Shown: positions 25,451-33,743 of the stretch, piece after piece
Position numbering within the stretch: the first letter of the stretch is position 1
Layout of the letters: each line of letters begins with the position of its first letter
Assembly: GCF_016919245.1 (NCBI RefSeq)
Contig: NZ_JAFEJA010000001.1
Span: 1,178,001-1,242,000, forward strand
Length of the DNA: 64,000 nucleotides
Source of the DNA: Streptomyces zhihengii
GTDB taxonomy: Bacteria; Actinomycetota; Actinomycetes; Streptomycetales; Streptomycetaceae
Direction of reading: 5' to 3'
Translations under genes and position numbers: made by a program
The notes under the pieces: model-generated
The model's database searches: none
What the model saw: the letters and a program-made list of their open reading frames with translations, nothing else
Told to the model about the DNA's origin: nothing

Positions 25451-25572
25451 CCCGGCTCCCCCGAACCGGGCTGATCCCCCGTTCCCCCGGCTCCCCCGAA
25501 CCGGGATGGTTCGGGGAAGCCCGGCTCCCCCGAGCCGGACTTCCCCCGTGCGCCCGGTTCCCCCGAACCGGG
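25451..25572. repeat. 20-bp hairpin repeat, four copies
   Basis: CCCGGCTCCCCCGAACCGGG lies at 25451, 25486 and, with changes, at 25520 and 25553. Each copy can fold (CCCGG...CCGGG); the last has CCCGGTT/GAACCGGG arms. Spacing is 33-35 bp. Confidence 0.85.
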
Positions 25573-25764
25573 CCCGTCCCGCTCTCCCGAAGCGGGCCGT
25601 CTCCCCCGTCTCCCCCTGTGGGCTCGATTCCCCCTGTGTCACCCGCGCGCCGGCGGCGCGCCGTGCCGGATCGCCCCCGCGACGTCCGGCCGCCTCACGC
25701 CTGCCGCGCCCCGGCGCGGGATCCATGGCCGCGACCTCCCGGCCGCGCCCCCGTGCGTGCGGTG

Positions 25765-26022
25765 TCAGCCGCGCCCGCGGGCCTGATCGCGGCGCATCCG
25801 GAGCCGCTCCTTCTCGGACAGGCCGCCCCAGACGCCGAATCTCTCGTCGTTGGCGAGCGCGTACTCCAGGCATGCCACCCGGCCCTCGCAGGCGCCGCAG
25901 AGCTGCTTCGCCTCGCGGGTCGACGAGCCCGGGGCGGGAAAGAAGAACTCCGGACCCGCCTGGGCGCAGAGCGCCGTCTCCTGCCAGGCCAGTTCCGGTT
26001 CGGTCATGGTGTTCATCGGCAT
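25765..26022 (-). CDS. WhiB-like iron-sulfur regulator
   Basis: An 85-residue Wbl protein. The four cluster-binding cysteines are C19, C42, C45 and C51 (Cx22Cx2Cx5C), followed by the GVWGG turn in ERFGVWGGLSE and a basic C-terminal helix (KERLRMRRDQARGRG). Wbl proteins bind a [4Fe-4S] cluster and act with the principal sigma factor in differentiation, stress or antibiotic response. Position near ssgD-like and laccase genes recalls S. coelicolor wblH (SCO6715), a memory-based comparison. I chose ATG at 26022 with AAGGTG upstream; ATGs at 26016 and 26007 are alternatives. Confidence 0.92.
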   Translation of the reverse strand: MPMNTMTEPELAWQETALCAQAGPEFFFPAPGSSTREAKQLCGACEGRVACLEYALANDERFGVWGGLSEKERLRMRRDQARGRG

Positions 26023-26201
26023 GGGGAACACCTTGCCGGGCGGCGATAAACACCTCATCAACGTCTCGTCAACAAGGCCCCACAGGTCTCCACCGCTCCC
26101 GAGTGTGCCGCCACCACCCCCGCGCGCGCACACCGTTGGCCGGCCCCGGCGCGTCGCGCCCACCCCGCCGGCTGGGGAGGCGGCTCGCCGGCGCGGGCCC
26201 G

Positions 26202-26582
26202 TCAGGGGCCGCCGAGTTCGGCGACGAGGGCGGCGTCGCGCATGCCGGGCAGGGAGTACCCCTCGGTCTCGTCCCACTCGACGTCGAGATCGTCGAGGTG
26301 GACCCGCCACTCGGCGTCGGGCAGCGCGCGGCGCAGAGCGGTCACGGAGTCGAGGACGGCGGCGACGACCGGCAGCAGGCGGCCCGGGTGCATCGGCATC
26401 TTGGTGGATCCGTCGAGCAGCTCGCCGGGGTCGTCCGCATCGTCCGCGTAGAGGTGGAGGCTCTCCTCCTCCTCGTACGGGAAGGACGCCCGGTGGGCGG
26501 CCTCGACATCGGCGACGGCGGCGCGCTCGGCGGCGGTCAGCGGGGCCCGGCGGCGGGCGCTGTAGTAGAGGGAGACGCTCAT
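26202..26582 (-). CDS. Conserved hypothetical protein
   Basis: A 126-residue acidic soluble protein of unknown function. It starts MSVSLYYSARRRAPLTAAERAAV, has an acidic middle (PYEEEESLHLYADDADDPGELL), and ends with LDDLDVEWDETEGYSLPG. No signal peptide, membrane helix or catalytic motif is evident. GC at third codon positions is high throughout, supporting real coding. It may share a promoter region with its neighbour at 26620 (37 bp apart, same strand). Confidence 0.7.
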   Translation of the reverse strand: MSVSLYYSARRRAPLTAAERAAVADVEAAHRASFPYEEEESLHLYADDADDPGELLDGSTKMPMHPGRLLPVVAAVLDSVTALRRALPDAEWRVHLDDLDVEWDETEGYSLPGMRDAALVAELGGP

Positions 26583-26619
26583 GGCCCGAGCGTACGGGCG
26601 GGGTCGGACAGTGACCGGA

Positions 26620-27117
26620 TCAGCGGCCGCGCTGCTCGTAGACGGTGGTGGCCAGGTCGCGCAGGGCCTGGCGGGCGGGCTCCGGGTCCAGGCCGTGGTC
26701 GATGGCCTCCAGGGCGGCGGCGGCCGACGCGCGGACCTGGTGCGGCAGGCCGTCGTAGGCGGAGATGCCGTAGGCGACCCTGCGGCGGGCGGCGGCCTCC
26801 TCGTCGGAGACGCCGCCGGGCTCGATCGGGAAGACGGCCGCCTGGTAGGTGGCTATGCCGATCAGCACCGTCTGGGCCAGGCCCTCCGCGTATCCGTCGT
26901 CGGCGGCCGCGGCGCACTCCTCGCGGAACGCCGCCAGCGCCCGGCGCCGTGCGTACGCCGACCCCGCCCAGGACCCCGCGGCGGCGAGGGCGCCCGTGAA
27001 TCCGGCCACGAACGGGCCGCCCAGCAGGTATCCGGCGAGGATGCCCAGGGCCGCGGCGGAGGCGACGAGCTGCACGGTGATCAGCCGGTGGGCACGAGTG
27101 AGGGCAAGGTTGTCCAT
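26620..27117 (-). CDS. Hypothetical membrane protein with two N-terminal helices
   Basis: A 165-residue protein beginning MDNLALTRAHRLITVQ. Two hydrophobic helices lie at about residues 13-50 (ASAAALGILAGYLLGG and GFTGALAAAGSWAGS). The remaining 110 residues are helical and soluble, with an ALEAIDHGLDPEPARQALRDLA segment. I recognise no family. ATG at 27117 is the first start giving a coherent protein; longer readings upstream are artefacts. It precedes the 26202 gene by 37 bp on the same strand. Confidence 0.65.
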   Translation of the reverse strand: MDNLALTRAHRLITVQLVASAAALGILAGYLLGGPFVAGFTGALAAAGSWAGSAYARRRALAAFREECAAAADDGYAEGLAQTVLIGIATYQAAVFPIEPGGVSDEEAAARRRVAYGISAYDGLPHQVRASAAAALEAIDHGLDPEPARQALRDLATTVYEQRGR

Positions 27118-27206
27118 AGCGGGCAGTATGACGGGTGCCCGCGACCGGCCCGGCACGGGCACCCGGGGAGACGCCCGGGCGCCCGGGTGCCGGGCGGGTC
27201 CGCGGC

Positions 27207-27830
27207 CTAGTCGCCGAGCGCCGCCTCGGTGGGGACCACGATGCCGAAGACGTCGGTGACGGTGGTCAGCGCGGCGGCCTTGAGCACGGCGGCCGGCACC
27301 ACCGTGCCGTCCGGAGCGGTCAGCGCGCGGGTGGCGGTGGCGTCGGCGACGACGGTGGGCCGGTGGCCGCGGTTGAAGGCGCCCTGGGCGGTCGAGGCGA
27401 CGCACATGTGCGTCATGAAGCCGGCCAGCACGAGGTCCCTGCCGCCGTCCGGTCCGGCGCCGAGCTCCGCCAGCGTCCGCTCCAGGTCGGTGGCCTGGAA
27501 GGAGTCGGGGAAGTTCTTCACCACGACCGGTTCGCCGTCGGCCGGGGCGACCGCGTCGCAGACGGCGCCGATGTGGGCGCGGATGTCGTACGGCGACCCC
27601 TCGCCCGCGTCGTGGACGACATGGACGACGGGGGTGCCGGCGGCGCGGGCCCGCGCCAGCAGCCGGGCCGCCGCGGCGAGGGCCTCGTCGGCCCCCTCCA
27701 GCGCCATGACGCCGGTGCGGTAGGTGTTCTGGAAGTCGATCATGACCAGGACGGACTCGCCGAGCCGGGGCGGCCGGTTGTCCTGCCCGCTGACGTCGCG
27801 CAGGGTCGTGGAGGCGGTGACGGTACTCAT
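27207..27830 (-). CDS. Isochorismatase-family cysteine hydrolase
   Basis: A 207-residue alpha/beta hydrolase of the isochorismatase/nicotinamidase superfamily. The triad is Asp in VLVMIDFQNTY, Lys in VVVKNFPDSF and Cys in GFMTHMCVASTAQG. The substrate is unknown; the family includes amidases such as nicotinamidase and N-carbamoyl hydrolases. Translation likely begins at ATG 27830, which follows AGGCACCTCC; an in-frame ATG at 27902 gives a Thr-rich extension. A GlxA-type regulator gene lies 204 bp upstream on the same strand, and such pairs are common, so it may be the regulator's target. Confidence 0.87.
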   Translation of the reverse strand: MSTVTASTTLRDVSGQDNRPPRLGESVLVMIDFQNTYRTGVMALEGADEALAAAARLLARARAAGTPVVHVVHDAGEGSPYDIRAHIGAVCDAVAPADGEPVVVKNFPDSFQATDLERTLAELGAGPDGGRDLVLAGFMTHMCVASTAQGAFNRGHRPTVVADATATRALTAPDGTVVPAAVLKAAALTTVTDVFGIVVPTEAALGD

Positions 27831-28034
27831 GGAGGTGCCTTTCGTCGTGGAGGTGGGCGGGGCGAAGGGGTCGTGGGTGCGGGTGCGGGTGGAGGTGTGC
27901 ATGACACCGGGTCGGACGTACGGGGCGAGTGCCGGTGCCCCGGGCGGGCCGTCGGCCCGGGTGAGGGGCGGCCGGTGCCGGGGCGTCGGACCCGGGCGGG
28001 GTGAGGCCGCTCCGTGCGCGGCGGCGGTGGCGGG

Positions 28035-29027
28035 TCAGCCGGCGCGGGTGCGGAAGCGGCGGCGGTAGGCGGCGGGCGTGGTGGCGAGCCGGCGCCGGAA
28101 CGCCCGGTGGAGGGTCTCCACCGAGCCGAGCCCGGCGGCCTCGGCGACCTGCCCGAGCGGGCCGTCGGTGGTCTCCAGCAGACGGCGGGCCACCTCGACC
28201 CGGGCCGCCTCGACGTAGGCGGCGGGGCTGGTGCCCGTCTCCTGGGCGAAGACCCGGGCGAAGTGCCGCTCGCTCAGACACATCCGCTCGGCGAGCGCCG
28301 CGGCGGACAGGTCCTCGTGGAGGTGGTCGGCGATCCACAGCCGCAGGTCGTCGATGTCCCTGCGGTCGGCGGCGGGGCGGCTCAGCGGTACCGAGAACTG
28401 GCTCTGACCGCCCTGCCGCTTGAGGTACATCACGAGGTGCCTGGCGAGCGCGAGGGCGGTCCGCTCGCCGAGGTCCTCGGCCACCAGGGCCAGCGCGAGG
28501 TCCAGGCAGGCGCTGATGCCGGCCCCGGTCCACAGCCGGCCGTGGTCGGTGCGGACGAAGATCGGGTCCGGGTCGACGGTGACGCCGGGATGGTCGGCGG
28601 CGAGCTGGGCGGCGGTCGACCAGTGGGTGGTCGCCGTCCGGCCGTCGAGCAGTCCGGCGGCGGCCAGCACGTGCGCGCCGACGCACACCGAGGCGACGCG
28701 CCCGGCGTGCGGGGCGGTCTCCCGGACCCAGGCCACGATGTCCTCGTCGACCCGGGCCCGGGGGCCGGCCTCGGTCATGTCGACCGCGCCAGGCACGATC
28801 AGCGTGTCCACGTCCGCGCCGACGTCACCGAAGGCCAGGTCGGTCAGCAGCCGCACGCCCGCGGAGGTGCGCACCTCTCCGGCGACGGGCCCGGCGAGCC
28901 GGACCCGGTAGCCAGCCCGGCCGCCGGTCTCCCGGTTGGCCAGGGCGAAGACCTCGGCCGGGCCGGTGACGTCGAGGAGGTCGACGCCGGGGAAGACCGC
29001 GATGACGACACGGTGGGGAAGGGGCAT
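28035..29027 (-). CDS. GlxA-family transcriptional regulator (DJ-1/PfpI plus AraC)
   Basis: A 330-residue regulator. Residues 1-200 form a class I glutamine amidotransferase/DJ-1-like domain (RVVIAVFPGVDLLDVTGPAEVF; nucleophile-elbow Cys in VASVCVGAHVLAAAGLL). Residues 225-330 hold the AraC tandem helix-turn-helix (LAERMCLSERHFARVFAQETG and GQVAEAAGLGSVETLHRAFRRR). The DJ-1 part usually senses small molecules rather than acting as an enzyme. ATG at 29027 starts the domain directly; a start 24 bases earlier is possible. It probably controls the isochorismatase gene downstream. Confidence 0.9.
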   Translation of the reverse strand: MPLPHRVVIAVFPGVDLLDVTGPAEVFALANRETGGRAGYRVRLAGPVAGEVRTSAGVRLLTDLAFGDVGADVDTLIVPGAVDMTEAGPRARVDEDIVAWVRETAPHAGRVASVCVGAHVLAAAGLLDGRTATTHWSTAAQLAADHPGVTVDPDPIFVRTDHGRLWTGAGISACLDLALALVAEDLGERTALALARHLVMYLKRQGGQSQFSVPLSRPAADRRDIDDLRLWIADHLHEDLSAAALAERMCLSERHFARVFAQETGTSPAAYVEAARVEVARRLLETTDGPLGQVAEAAGLGSVETLHRAFRRRLATTPAAYRRRFRTRAG

Positions 29028-29250
29028 GCACCGATCCTGGCCGGTGGGCACCGCGGCCGCAATGACGATTCCCTGTCACATCCGGACACGGGGCGGGGGC
29101 GGCCGGCGCCGGGCCCCGGGCGTGTGGCGAAAGCAGCTCCGTCCGCCCGAAGGGCGGGGCCTGCGGCGTCTGGTCCGTGCGATCGCAAGGCGGAGGATCA
29201 TCCTCGTACCGGGCGTACCCGGATGACTCCGGCAACGCGGCATGGGGGTA

Positions 29251-29274
29251 CCTCCCAGCGGTAGCTGGGGGAGG
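29251..29274. repeat. Imperfect intergenic hairpin
   Basis: CCTCCCAGC and GCTGGGGGAGG form an imperfect hairpin in the 298-bp gap between the GlxA and SRPBCC genes. The surrounding GGATCATCCTCGTACCGGGC-like sequence resembles a common Streptomyces intergenic motif (from memory). I see no gene in this gap. Confidence 0.5.
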
Positions 29275-29325
29275 GCGTGCCAGGCGTCGCGGGCCAGGAG
29301 GGACTTTCGCAACACGCCCGACGCG

Positions 29326-29784
29326 TCAGCGGGGGGCGATCGCCGTCTCGACGGCGGCCTTGATCCGGGCGCCGAAGGCGGGCGCGTCCTTGCGGGCGGC
29401 GGCGAGCGCCAGGCCGACGAGGAGCTTGCCCAGCCCGTGGCCCTCCAGGACGTTGAAGATGCGCACCCGTGTGCCGCCGCCGGGCAGCGGCTCCAGGTCG
29501 TAGCCGCCCTCGCGCGCCGTCACGGTGTTGCTCGACACCTCGGCCCACCGGATCGTGCGGGGTGCTTCGAGGGCGGTGACCCGGAACTCCCTGGCGGTCT
29601 TCATCCCGGCGTCCTTGACGGTGCTCCGGAAGACGGTGCCGACGGCGGTGGGACCCTCGGGGACCCGTTCGATCCTGAGCACCCGGGGGCTGAACTCCGG
29701 GTCGTTGCGGCCGTCGGCGAGGTAGGCGAACACGTCGTCGACGGGCCGGTCGATCTCGACGGTCGCTTCGAACTGACCTGACAT
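29326..29784 (-). CDS. SRPBCC (START-like) family protein
   Basis: A 152-residue helix-grip protein: FEATVEIDRPVDDVFAYLADGRNDPEFSP at the N-terminus, then beta-strands with GTVFRSTVKDAGMKTAREFRV, and a long C-terminal helix (LGKLLVGLALAAARKDAP). The fold binds hydrophobic ligands such as lipids or polyketides; this member has no attached domain to indicate its ligand. ATG at 29784 starts the domain. It is 230 bp downstream of the laccase gene's end, on the same strand but separated by a strong hairpin, so it is independently transcribed. Confidence 0.85.
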   Translation of the reverse strand: MSGQFEATVEIDRPVDDVFAYLADGRNDPEFSPRVLRIERVPEGPTAVGTVFRSTVKDAGMKTAREFRVTALEAPRTIRWAEVSSNTVTAREGGYDLEPLPGGGTRVRIFNVLEGHGLGKLLVGLALAAARKDAPAFGARIKAAVETAIAPR

Positions 29785-29968
29785 GGGGCACTCCCGGTGG
29801 GTCGCGACGCGGCACGCCCGCCCGGCGCGCGCCGTTCCCGGGGCGCCTCGCGGACACCCGGGGCCGTCGCGGGCCCGCGGCGTGCCGCCCGTCCTGCACA
29901 GCGGCACCGCGACCCTACGGGACCTGCGGGCTTCCCGCGCGGCGACGGGGCACCCCCGGGGGGAAGCG

Positions 29969-30008
29969 GCCGGTGCGGAGGGAGGCGTACCCCGCCCTCC
30001 GCACCGGC
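29969..30008 (-). terminator. Terminator of the laccase gene
   Basis: Exact 14-bp arms (GCCGGTGCGGAGGG) with a 12-base loop, just after the laccase stop on the minus strand. No T-run. Confidence 0.75.
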
Positions 30009-30014
30009 GTGCCC

Positions 30015-31058
30015 TCAGTGGTCGTGGGCGGAGCCCGCGTCGGCGCCGCCCTCGGCCTTCGGGGACGCCGGCCCCTGCCGCGCGGCGCCGTGCCCGCCGT
30101 GGTCGCCGTCGTGGCCCGGGACGGTGCCGTCCGGTTTGGCGACCAGGAAGAGACCGGCCATCCCCATGTCGGAGTGGCTCTGGACGTGGCAGTGGTACAT
30201 CCACGCGCCCGCGCCGACGTGCTCACCGGCGATGACCTGGAAGCCGAAGGAGTCGGCGGGTCCGGTGATCTTGTTGTCGACGACCCGGCTGACGTCCTCG
30301 GGGCCCGACAGCAGGCCCGTGCGGTTGTCGGCCCAGCGATGACCGTGCATGTGGAAGGTGTGGTAGTACTCCCCGTGCGTGATCATGATGATCTCCACCC
30401 GGTCGCCCACCGTGGCGAGGAAGTTCGGCGGGTCGGCGGCCGGACGGTTGTTGATCGTCATGTCGTTGAAGACGATCGTGAACTGCTTGTCCGGCAGGAT
30501 GTCGCCCTTGCGGCGCACCACCATCGGCCCGTAGAGCCCCTTGCGGATGCCGCCCGTGCCGTGGTCCGTGCCCACGACGTGGTCGTGGTAGTGCCAGTAG
30601 CCGGCGCTGCCGGGGCGCCAGGTGCCGTCGGCGCGGCGGCCGGGGGCGTGGGTGCGCCAGGTGTAGGTGCGGGTGGCGCCCGGCTCGACATGGCTGCGGC
30701 TCATCTTCGTGCCGTCGTTGTCGATGTCGTAGTCCACGCCGTGCGGGTGGAGGCTGACGGGCACGTCCATCAGGTTCTCGAACTCGATGTGGAGGGTGTC
30801 GCCCTCGTTGAGCTCGATCAGCGGGCCGGGGATCGTGGCCTTGCCCTTCTCCAGGCCGTATCCCATCTGCCCGTCGGCCAGTTTCTCGGCGTAGAGCCGC
30901 AGATGGCGGACCACGCCGCCGGCGGGGGCGGTCCTGGGCGCGGCGGCCGCCGCGGGCGCCGCACTGGAGGAGGCGGAGGCGAGGGACAACGATGTCACGC
31001 CCGTCGCGGCGACCGCACCGCCCGCGAGCAGGCGCCGGTTGAAACTGCGTCTGTCCAT
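30015..31058 (-). CDS. Two-domain small laccase (SLAC type), Tat-exported
   Basis: A 347-residue multicopper oxidase of the bacterial small-laccase type, which forms trimers and oxidises phenols with reduction of O2 to water. A twin-arginine signal is present ([16 protein letters not shown] then a hydrophobic core), so folded, copper-loaded protein is exported. Copper ligands occur as [30 protein letters not shown] and the type-1 motif [16 protein letters not shown]. The C-terminal 40 residues are His/Gly/Asp-rich ([11 protein letters not shown]), possibly metal-binding. It corresponds to SCO6712 of S. coelicolor by family. It is divergent from the ThuA/dehydrogenase gene across 195 bp, suggesting joint control. 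Confidence 0.95.
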   Translation of the reverse strand: MDRRSFNRRLLAGGAVAATGVTSLSLASASSSAAPAAAAAPRTAPAGGVVRHLRLYAEKLADGQMGYGLEKGKATIPGPLIELNEGDTLHIEFENLMDVPVSLHPHGVDYDIDNDGTKMSRSHVEPGATRTYTWRTHAPGRRADGTWRPGSAGYWHYHDHVVGTDHGTGGIRKGLYGPMVVRRKGDILPDKQFTIVFNDMTINNRPAADPPNFLATVGDRVEIIMITHGEYYHTFHMHGHRWADNRTGLLSGPEDVSRVVDNKITGPADSFGFQVIAGEHVGAGAWMYHCHVQSHSDMGMAGLFLVAKPDGTVPGHDGDHGGHGAARQGPASPKAEGGADAGSAHDH

Positions 31059-31139
31059 TCGAACTCTCCAGTCGGTGACGGAGGCTGACGGGGCATGAGC
31101 CCCCGGGGACGGCCCACACGGTAGCGGGACAGCAGTTGT

Positions 31140-31165
31140 TTATCCACACTCAGGACAAAGTTCGT
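31140..31165. promoter_or_regulatory. AT-richer control region between laccase and ThuA genes
   Basis: TTATCCACA (31140-31148), identical to a DnaA box, is followed by GGACAAAGTTCGTTCTC. The 195-bp divergent region is clearly less GC-rich than its surroundings and probably holds promoters for both genes. The DnaA-box match may be chance. Confidence 0.4.
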
Positions 31166-31253
31166 TCTCTTGCGGTCATACCTATTGGCGAACCATGAAA
31201 AGAGGTCTAGCTTCAACGGCTGTTGTTGTGACCTCAGAGGGGTGGGTGACCAC

Positions 31254-33743
31254 ATGAAGCGCGCACCACATCACCGGTCGAGATCAAGAACGGGAATCGC
31301 CGCCGCCGCACTCGGCGTCGGCGCCCTGACCGTGTCGCTGCTCGGCGGCAACCCCGCGTCGGCCGAGCCGTACCCGAAGGAGCCGTCGACCGCGGCGACA
31401 ACGTTGTCCCTGCCGTCCCCACCGGGCGGGGCCAATGTGCGGGTACTCGTCTTCCACGGGTCGGCGACCCAGGAGTCGCCGACCGTCGACGCCGGGATCG
31501 CGGCGATCGAGAACATCGGGCTGACCGGCCCCACCGCCGGGCGGTTCCGGACGGAGGCCACCGACGACCCGGCGGTCTTCACCAACGCCAAGCGCCTCGG
31601 CCGCTTCAACGCCGTGGTGTTCCTGACCGGCGGCGGCGACGTGCTCGACCCGGAGCAGGAAGCCGGTCTGGAGGCGTACCTGGAGGCGGGCGGCGGGTTC
31701 CTCGGCATCCACGACGCCGCGCGGACCGAGCCGTACTCGGACTGGTTCACCGGGCTGATCGGCGCCCGGCCGACCGGCGCGCCGAGCAGCACCCAGCGGG
31801 CCGTGGTGGAGGTGGGTGACCGCGCCCATCCCGCCACCTCGGCGCTGCCGCTGGAGTGGAAGCGCCCGGACAAGTGGTTCAACTGGGCGAAGAACCCGTC
31901 CGGTTCGGTGCACACGGTCGCCCGGGTGAAGGAGAGTTCGTACAAGCCGGCCGACAAGGCGAACGGCTGGGACCACCCGATCTCCTGGTGCCGCGACTAC
32001 GACGGCGGCCGGTCCTTCTACACCGGCATGGGCGGCACGGTCGACAGCTTCGCCGAGGCCGACTTCCGCGACCACCTGCGCGGCGCCCTGGCCTGGACGA
32101 GCCGGCTGTCGAGGGCCGACTGCAAGGCCACCATCGACGCCAACTACACCGCCGAGCGCGTGACCAAGGCCAACCAGCCCGGTCAGAACGACCAGATCGG
32201 CGAACCCCACGGCCTGGTCACCGCCCCCGACGGGCGGGTGCTCTACATCGGGCGCGGCGGCGCGGACTCCAGCGTGCCGGTGGTCACGGACTGGAACAAC
32301 CCGGACATCGGCAAGGGCAACGGCGAGATCCACGTCTACGACCCGGCCGACAAGAAGGTCACCAAGGCCGGCGCGCTGACCGTCTTCGGCAACAAGGGCG
32401 GCGGCGACGAGCTGGTCAAGAACGAGGAGGGCCTGCTCGGCATCGAGCTGGACCCGGACTTCATGACCAACGGCTGGGTGTACCTGCACTGGACGCCGCA
32501 CTCGCGGATCGACCGTGAGACCCACATGGGCGAGCGGCGGGTCTCCCGCTTCACCCTCGACCTCGCCACCGACAAGCTGGACCTGGCGAGCGAGAAGGTG
32601 CTGCTGACCTGGCCGGTGCAGATCCACAGCTGCTGCCACGCGGGCGGCGGCATGGCCTGGGACTCCGACGGCAACCTCTACATCGCCACCGGTGACACCA
32701 ACTCCTCCGGCTTCAGCAGCGGTTACTCCGGCAACAACCCGGAGCCGAACTTCAAGGGAGTCTCCTTCTCCGACGCCCGCCGCACCGCGGGCAACACCAA
32801 CAACCTCAACGGCAAGATCCTGCGGATCCACCCCGAGGACGACGGAAGCTACACGCTCCCCGCCGGGAACCTCTTCACGGGCGAGGAGACCGCCGAGGGC
32901 GGCGGCAAGACGCGGGGCGAGATCTATGTGATGGGCGTCCGCAACCCGGCGCGGATCTTCGTCGACAAGAAGACGGACATCCTCTACGCCGGCTGGGTCG
33001 GCCCCGACGCGGGCTCGCCGTCGACGACCTGGGGCCCGGCCAAGTACGACACCTTCGCCGCCATCACCAAGGCGGGCAACCACGGCTGGCCGTACTGCAT
33101 GGGCAACAAGCAGCCCTACCGGGACCGCAACCTGCCCGACCCGTCCAAGCCGCTGGGCTGGTACGACTGCGACGCGCCGAAGAACGAGTCGCCCAACAAC
33201 GACGGGCTGGTCAACCTGCCGCCGGTCACCTCCAACACCATCTGGTACTCGCCGCAGGGCGGCGGCGTGGACTACCCGCGGGACGCGAACGGCGTGCCGA
33301 GCTACAAGCAGGAGGAGCAGAAGCTGCTGCTGCCGTGGCTCAAGGGCGGCGGGCAGGCGACCATGAACGGCCCCGTCTACCGCTACGACGCCGCGAGCGC
33401 GTCCGACGTGAAGTGGCCGGCGTACTGGGACGGCAAGTGGTTCGTCGGTGACTTCTACGACGGCGACCAGCCGCGCCACGCGGTGCTCACCGACCCGAGG
33501 ACGGTCGGTCAGGGCGGCCTTCCGGTGCACGCCGAGTCGCTCAAGAAGATCGTCCCGGTCGGCCAGGGCGGCATCCGCAACCTGATGGACTGGAAGTTCG
33601 CGCCGGACGGCTCGCTCTACGTCCTGGACTACGGACGCGGCTTCTTCACCTCCGACAAGGACTCCGCGCTGTGGCGCGTGACGTACAAGGGCGGCGGGCC
33701 CACGCCGGCCGCGGACCAGCTCGCGAGGAAGGCGGCACAGTGA
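31254..33743 (+). CDS. ThuA domain fused to PQQ-type glucose/sorbosone dehydrogenase, secreted
   Basis: An 829-residue exported fusion. Residues 1-38 form a signal peptide with a basic start (MKRAPHHRSRSRTG) and ASA cleavage site. A ThuA domain (about 48-265) shows VRVLVFHGSATQES and GGGFLGIHDAARTE. The C-terminal beta-propeller (about 300-815) is of the glucose/sorbosone dehydrogenase type: EEGLLGIELDPDF, HSCCHAGGGMAWDSDG, LNGKILRIHPEDDG, GVRNPARIFVD and AGNHGWPYC. ThuA proteins are linked to 3-keto-sugar metabolism. ATG at 31254 follows GAGGGGTGGG. The stop overlaps the next start by four bases (GTGA), so both proteins are co-produced. Confidence 0.92.
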   Translation: MKRAPHHRSRSRTGIAAAALGVGALTVSLLGGNPASAEPYPKEPSTAATTLSLPSPPGGANVRVLVFHGSATQESPTVDAGIAAIENIGLTGPTAGRFRTEATDDPAVFTNAKRLGRFNAVVFLTGGGDVLDPEQEAGLEAYLEAGGGFLGIHDAARTEPYSDWFTGLIGARPTGAPSSTQRAVVEVGDRAHPATSALPLEWKRPDKWFNWAKNPSGSVHTVARVKESSYKPADKANGWDHPISWCRDYDGGRSFYTGMGGTVDSFAEADFRDHLRGALAWTSRLSRADCKATIDANYTAERVTKANQPGQNDQIGEPHGLVTAPDGRVLYIGRGGADSSVPVVTDWNNPDIGKGNGEIHVYDPADKKVTKAGALTVFGNKGGGDELVKNEEGLLGIELDPDFMTNGWVYLHWTPHSRIDRETHMGERRVSRFTLDLATDKLDLASEKVLLTWPVQIHSCCHAGGGMAWDSDGNLYIATGDTNSSGFSSGYSGNNPEPNFKGVSFSDARRTAGNTNNLNGKILRIHPEDDGSYTLPAGNLFTGEETAEGGGKTRGEIYVMGVRNPARIFVDKKTDILYAGWVGPDAGSPSTTWGPAKYDTFAAITKAGNHGWPYCMGNKQPYRDRNLPDPSKPLGWYDCDAPKNESPNNDGLVNLPPVTSNTIWYSPQGGGVDYPRDANGVPSYKQEEQKLLLPWLKGGGQATMNGPVYRYDAASASDVKWPAYWDGKWFVGDFYDGDQPRHAVLTDPRTVGQGGLPVHAESLKKIVPVGQGGIRNLMDWKFAPDGSLYVLDYGRGFFTSDKDSALWRVTYKGGGPTPAADQLARKAAQ

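Larger units (their letters stand above)
25304..25764. other. Gene-free stretch after the desaturase gene
   Basis: 461 bp without a credible gene, holding a strong terminator (25332-25378), a run of C-rich hairpin repeats (25451-25572) and about 190 bp of C-rich sequence before the convergent WhiB-like stop. Open frames through it are low-complexity Pro/Arg products. Confidence 0.8.

Noticed and set aside
31140..31148. DnaA box as sign of a replication origin
   Set aside because: A single TTATCCACA without a cluster of further boxes or dnaA/dnaN genes; best read as chance or local control sequence.
31284..33530. 748-codon antisense frame over the ThuA/dehydrogenase gene
   Set aside because: Val/Gly/Ala-rich shadow frame; the sense strand encodes recognisable domains over the whole length.
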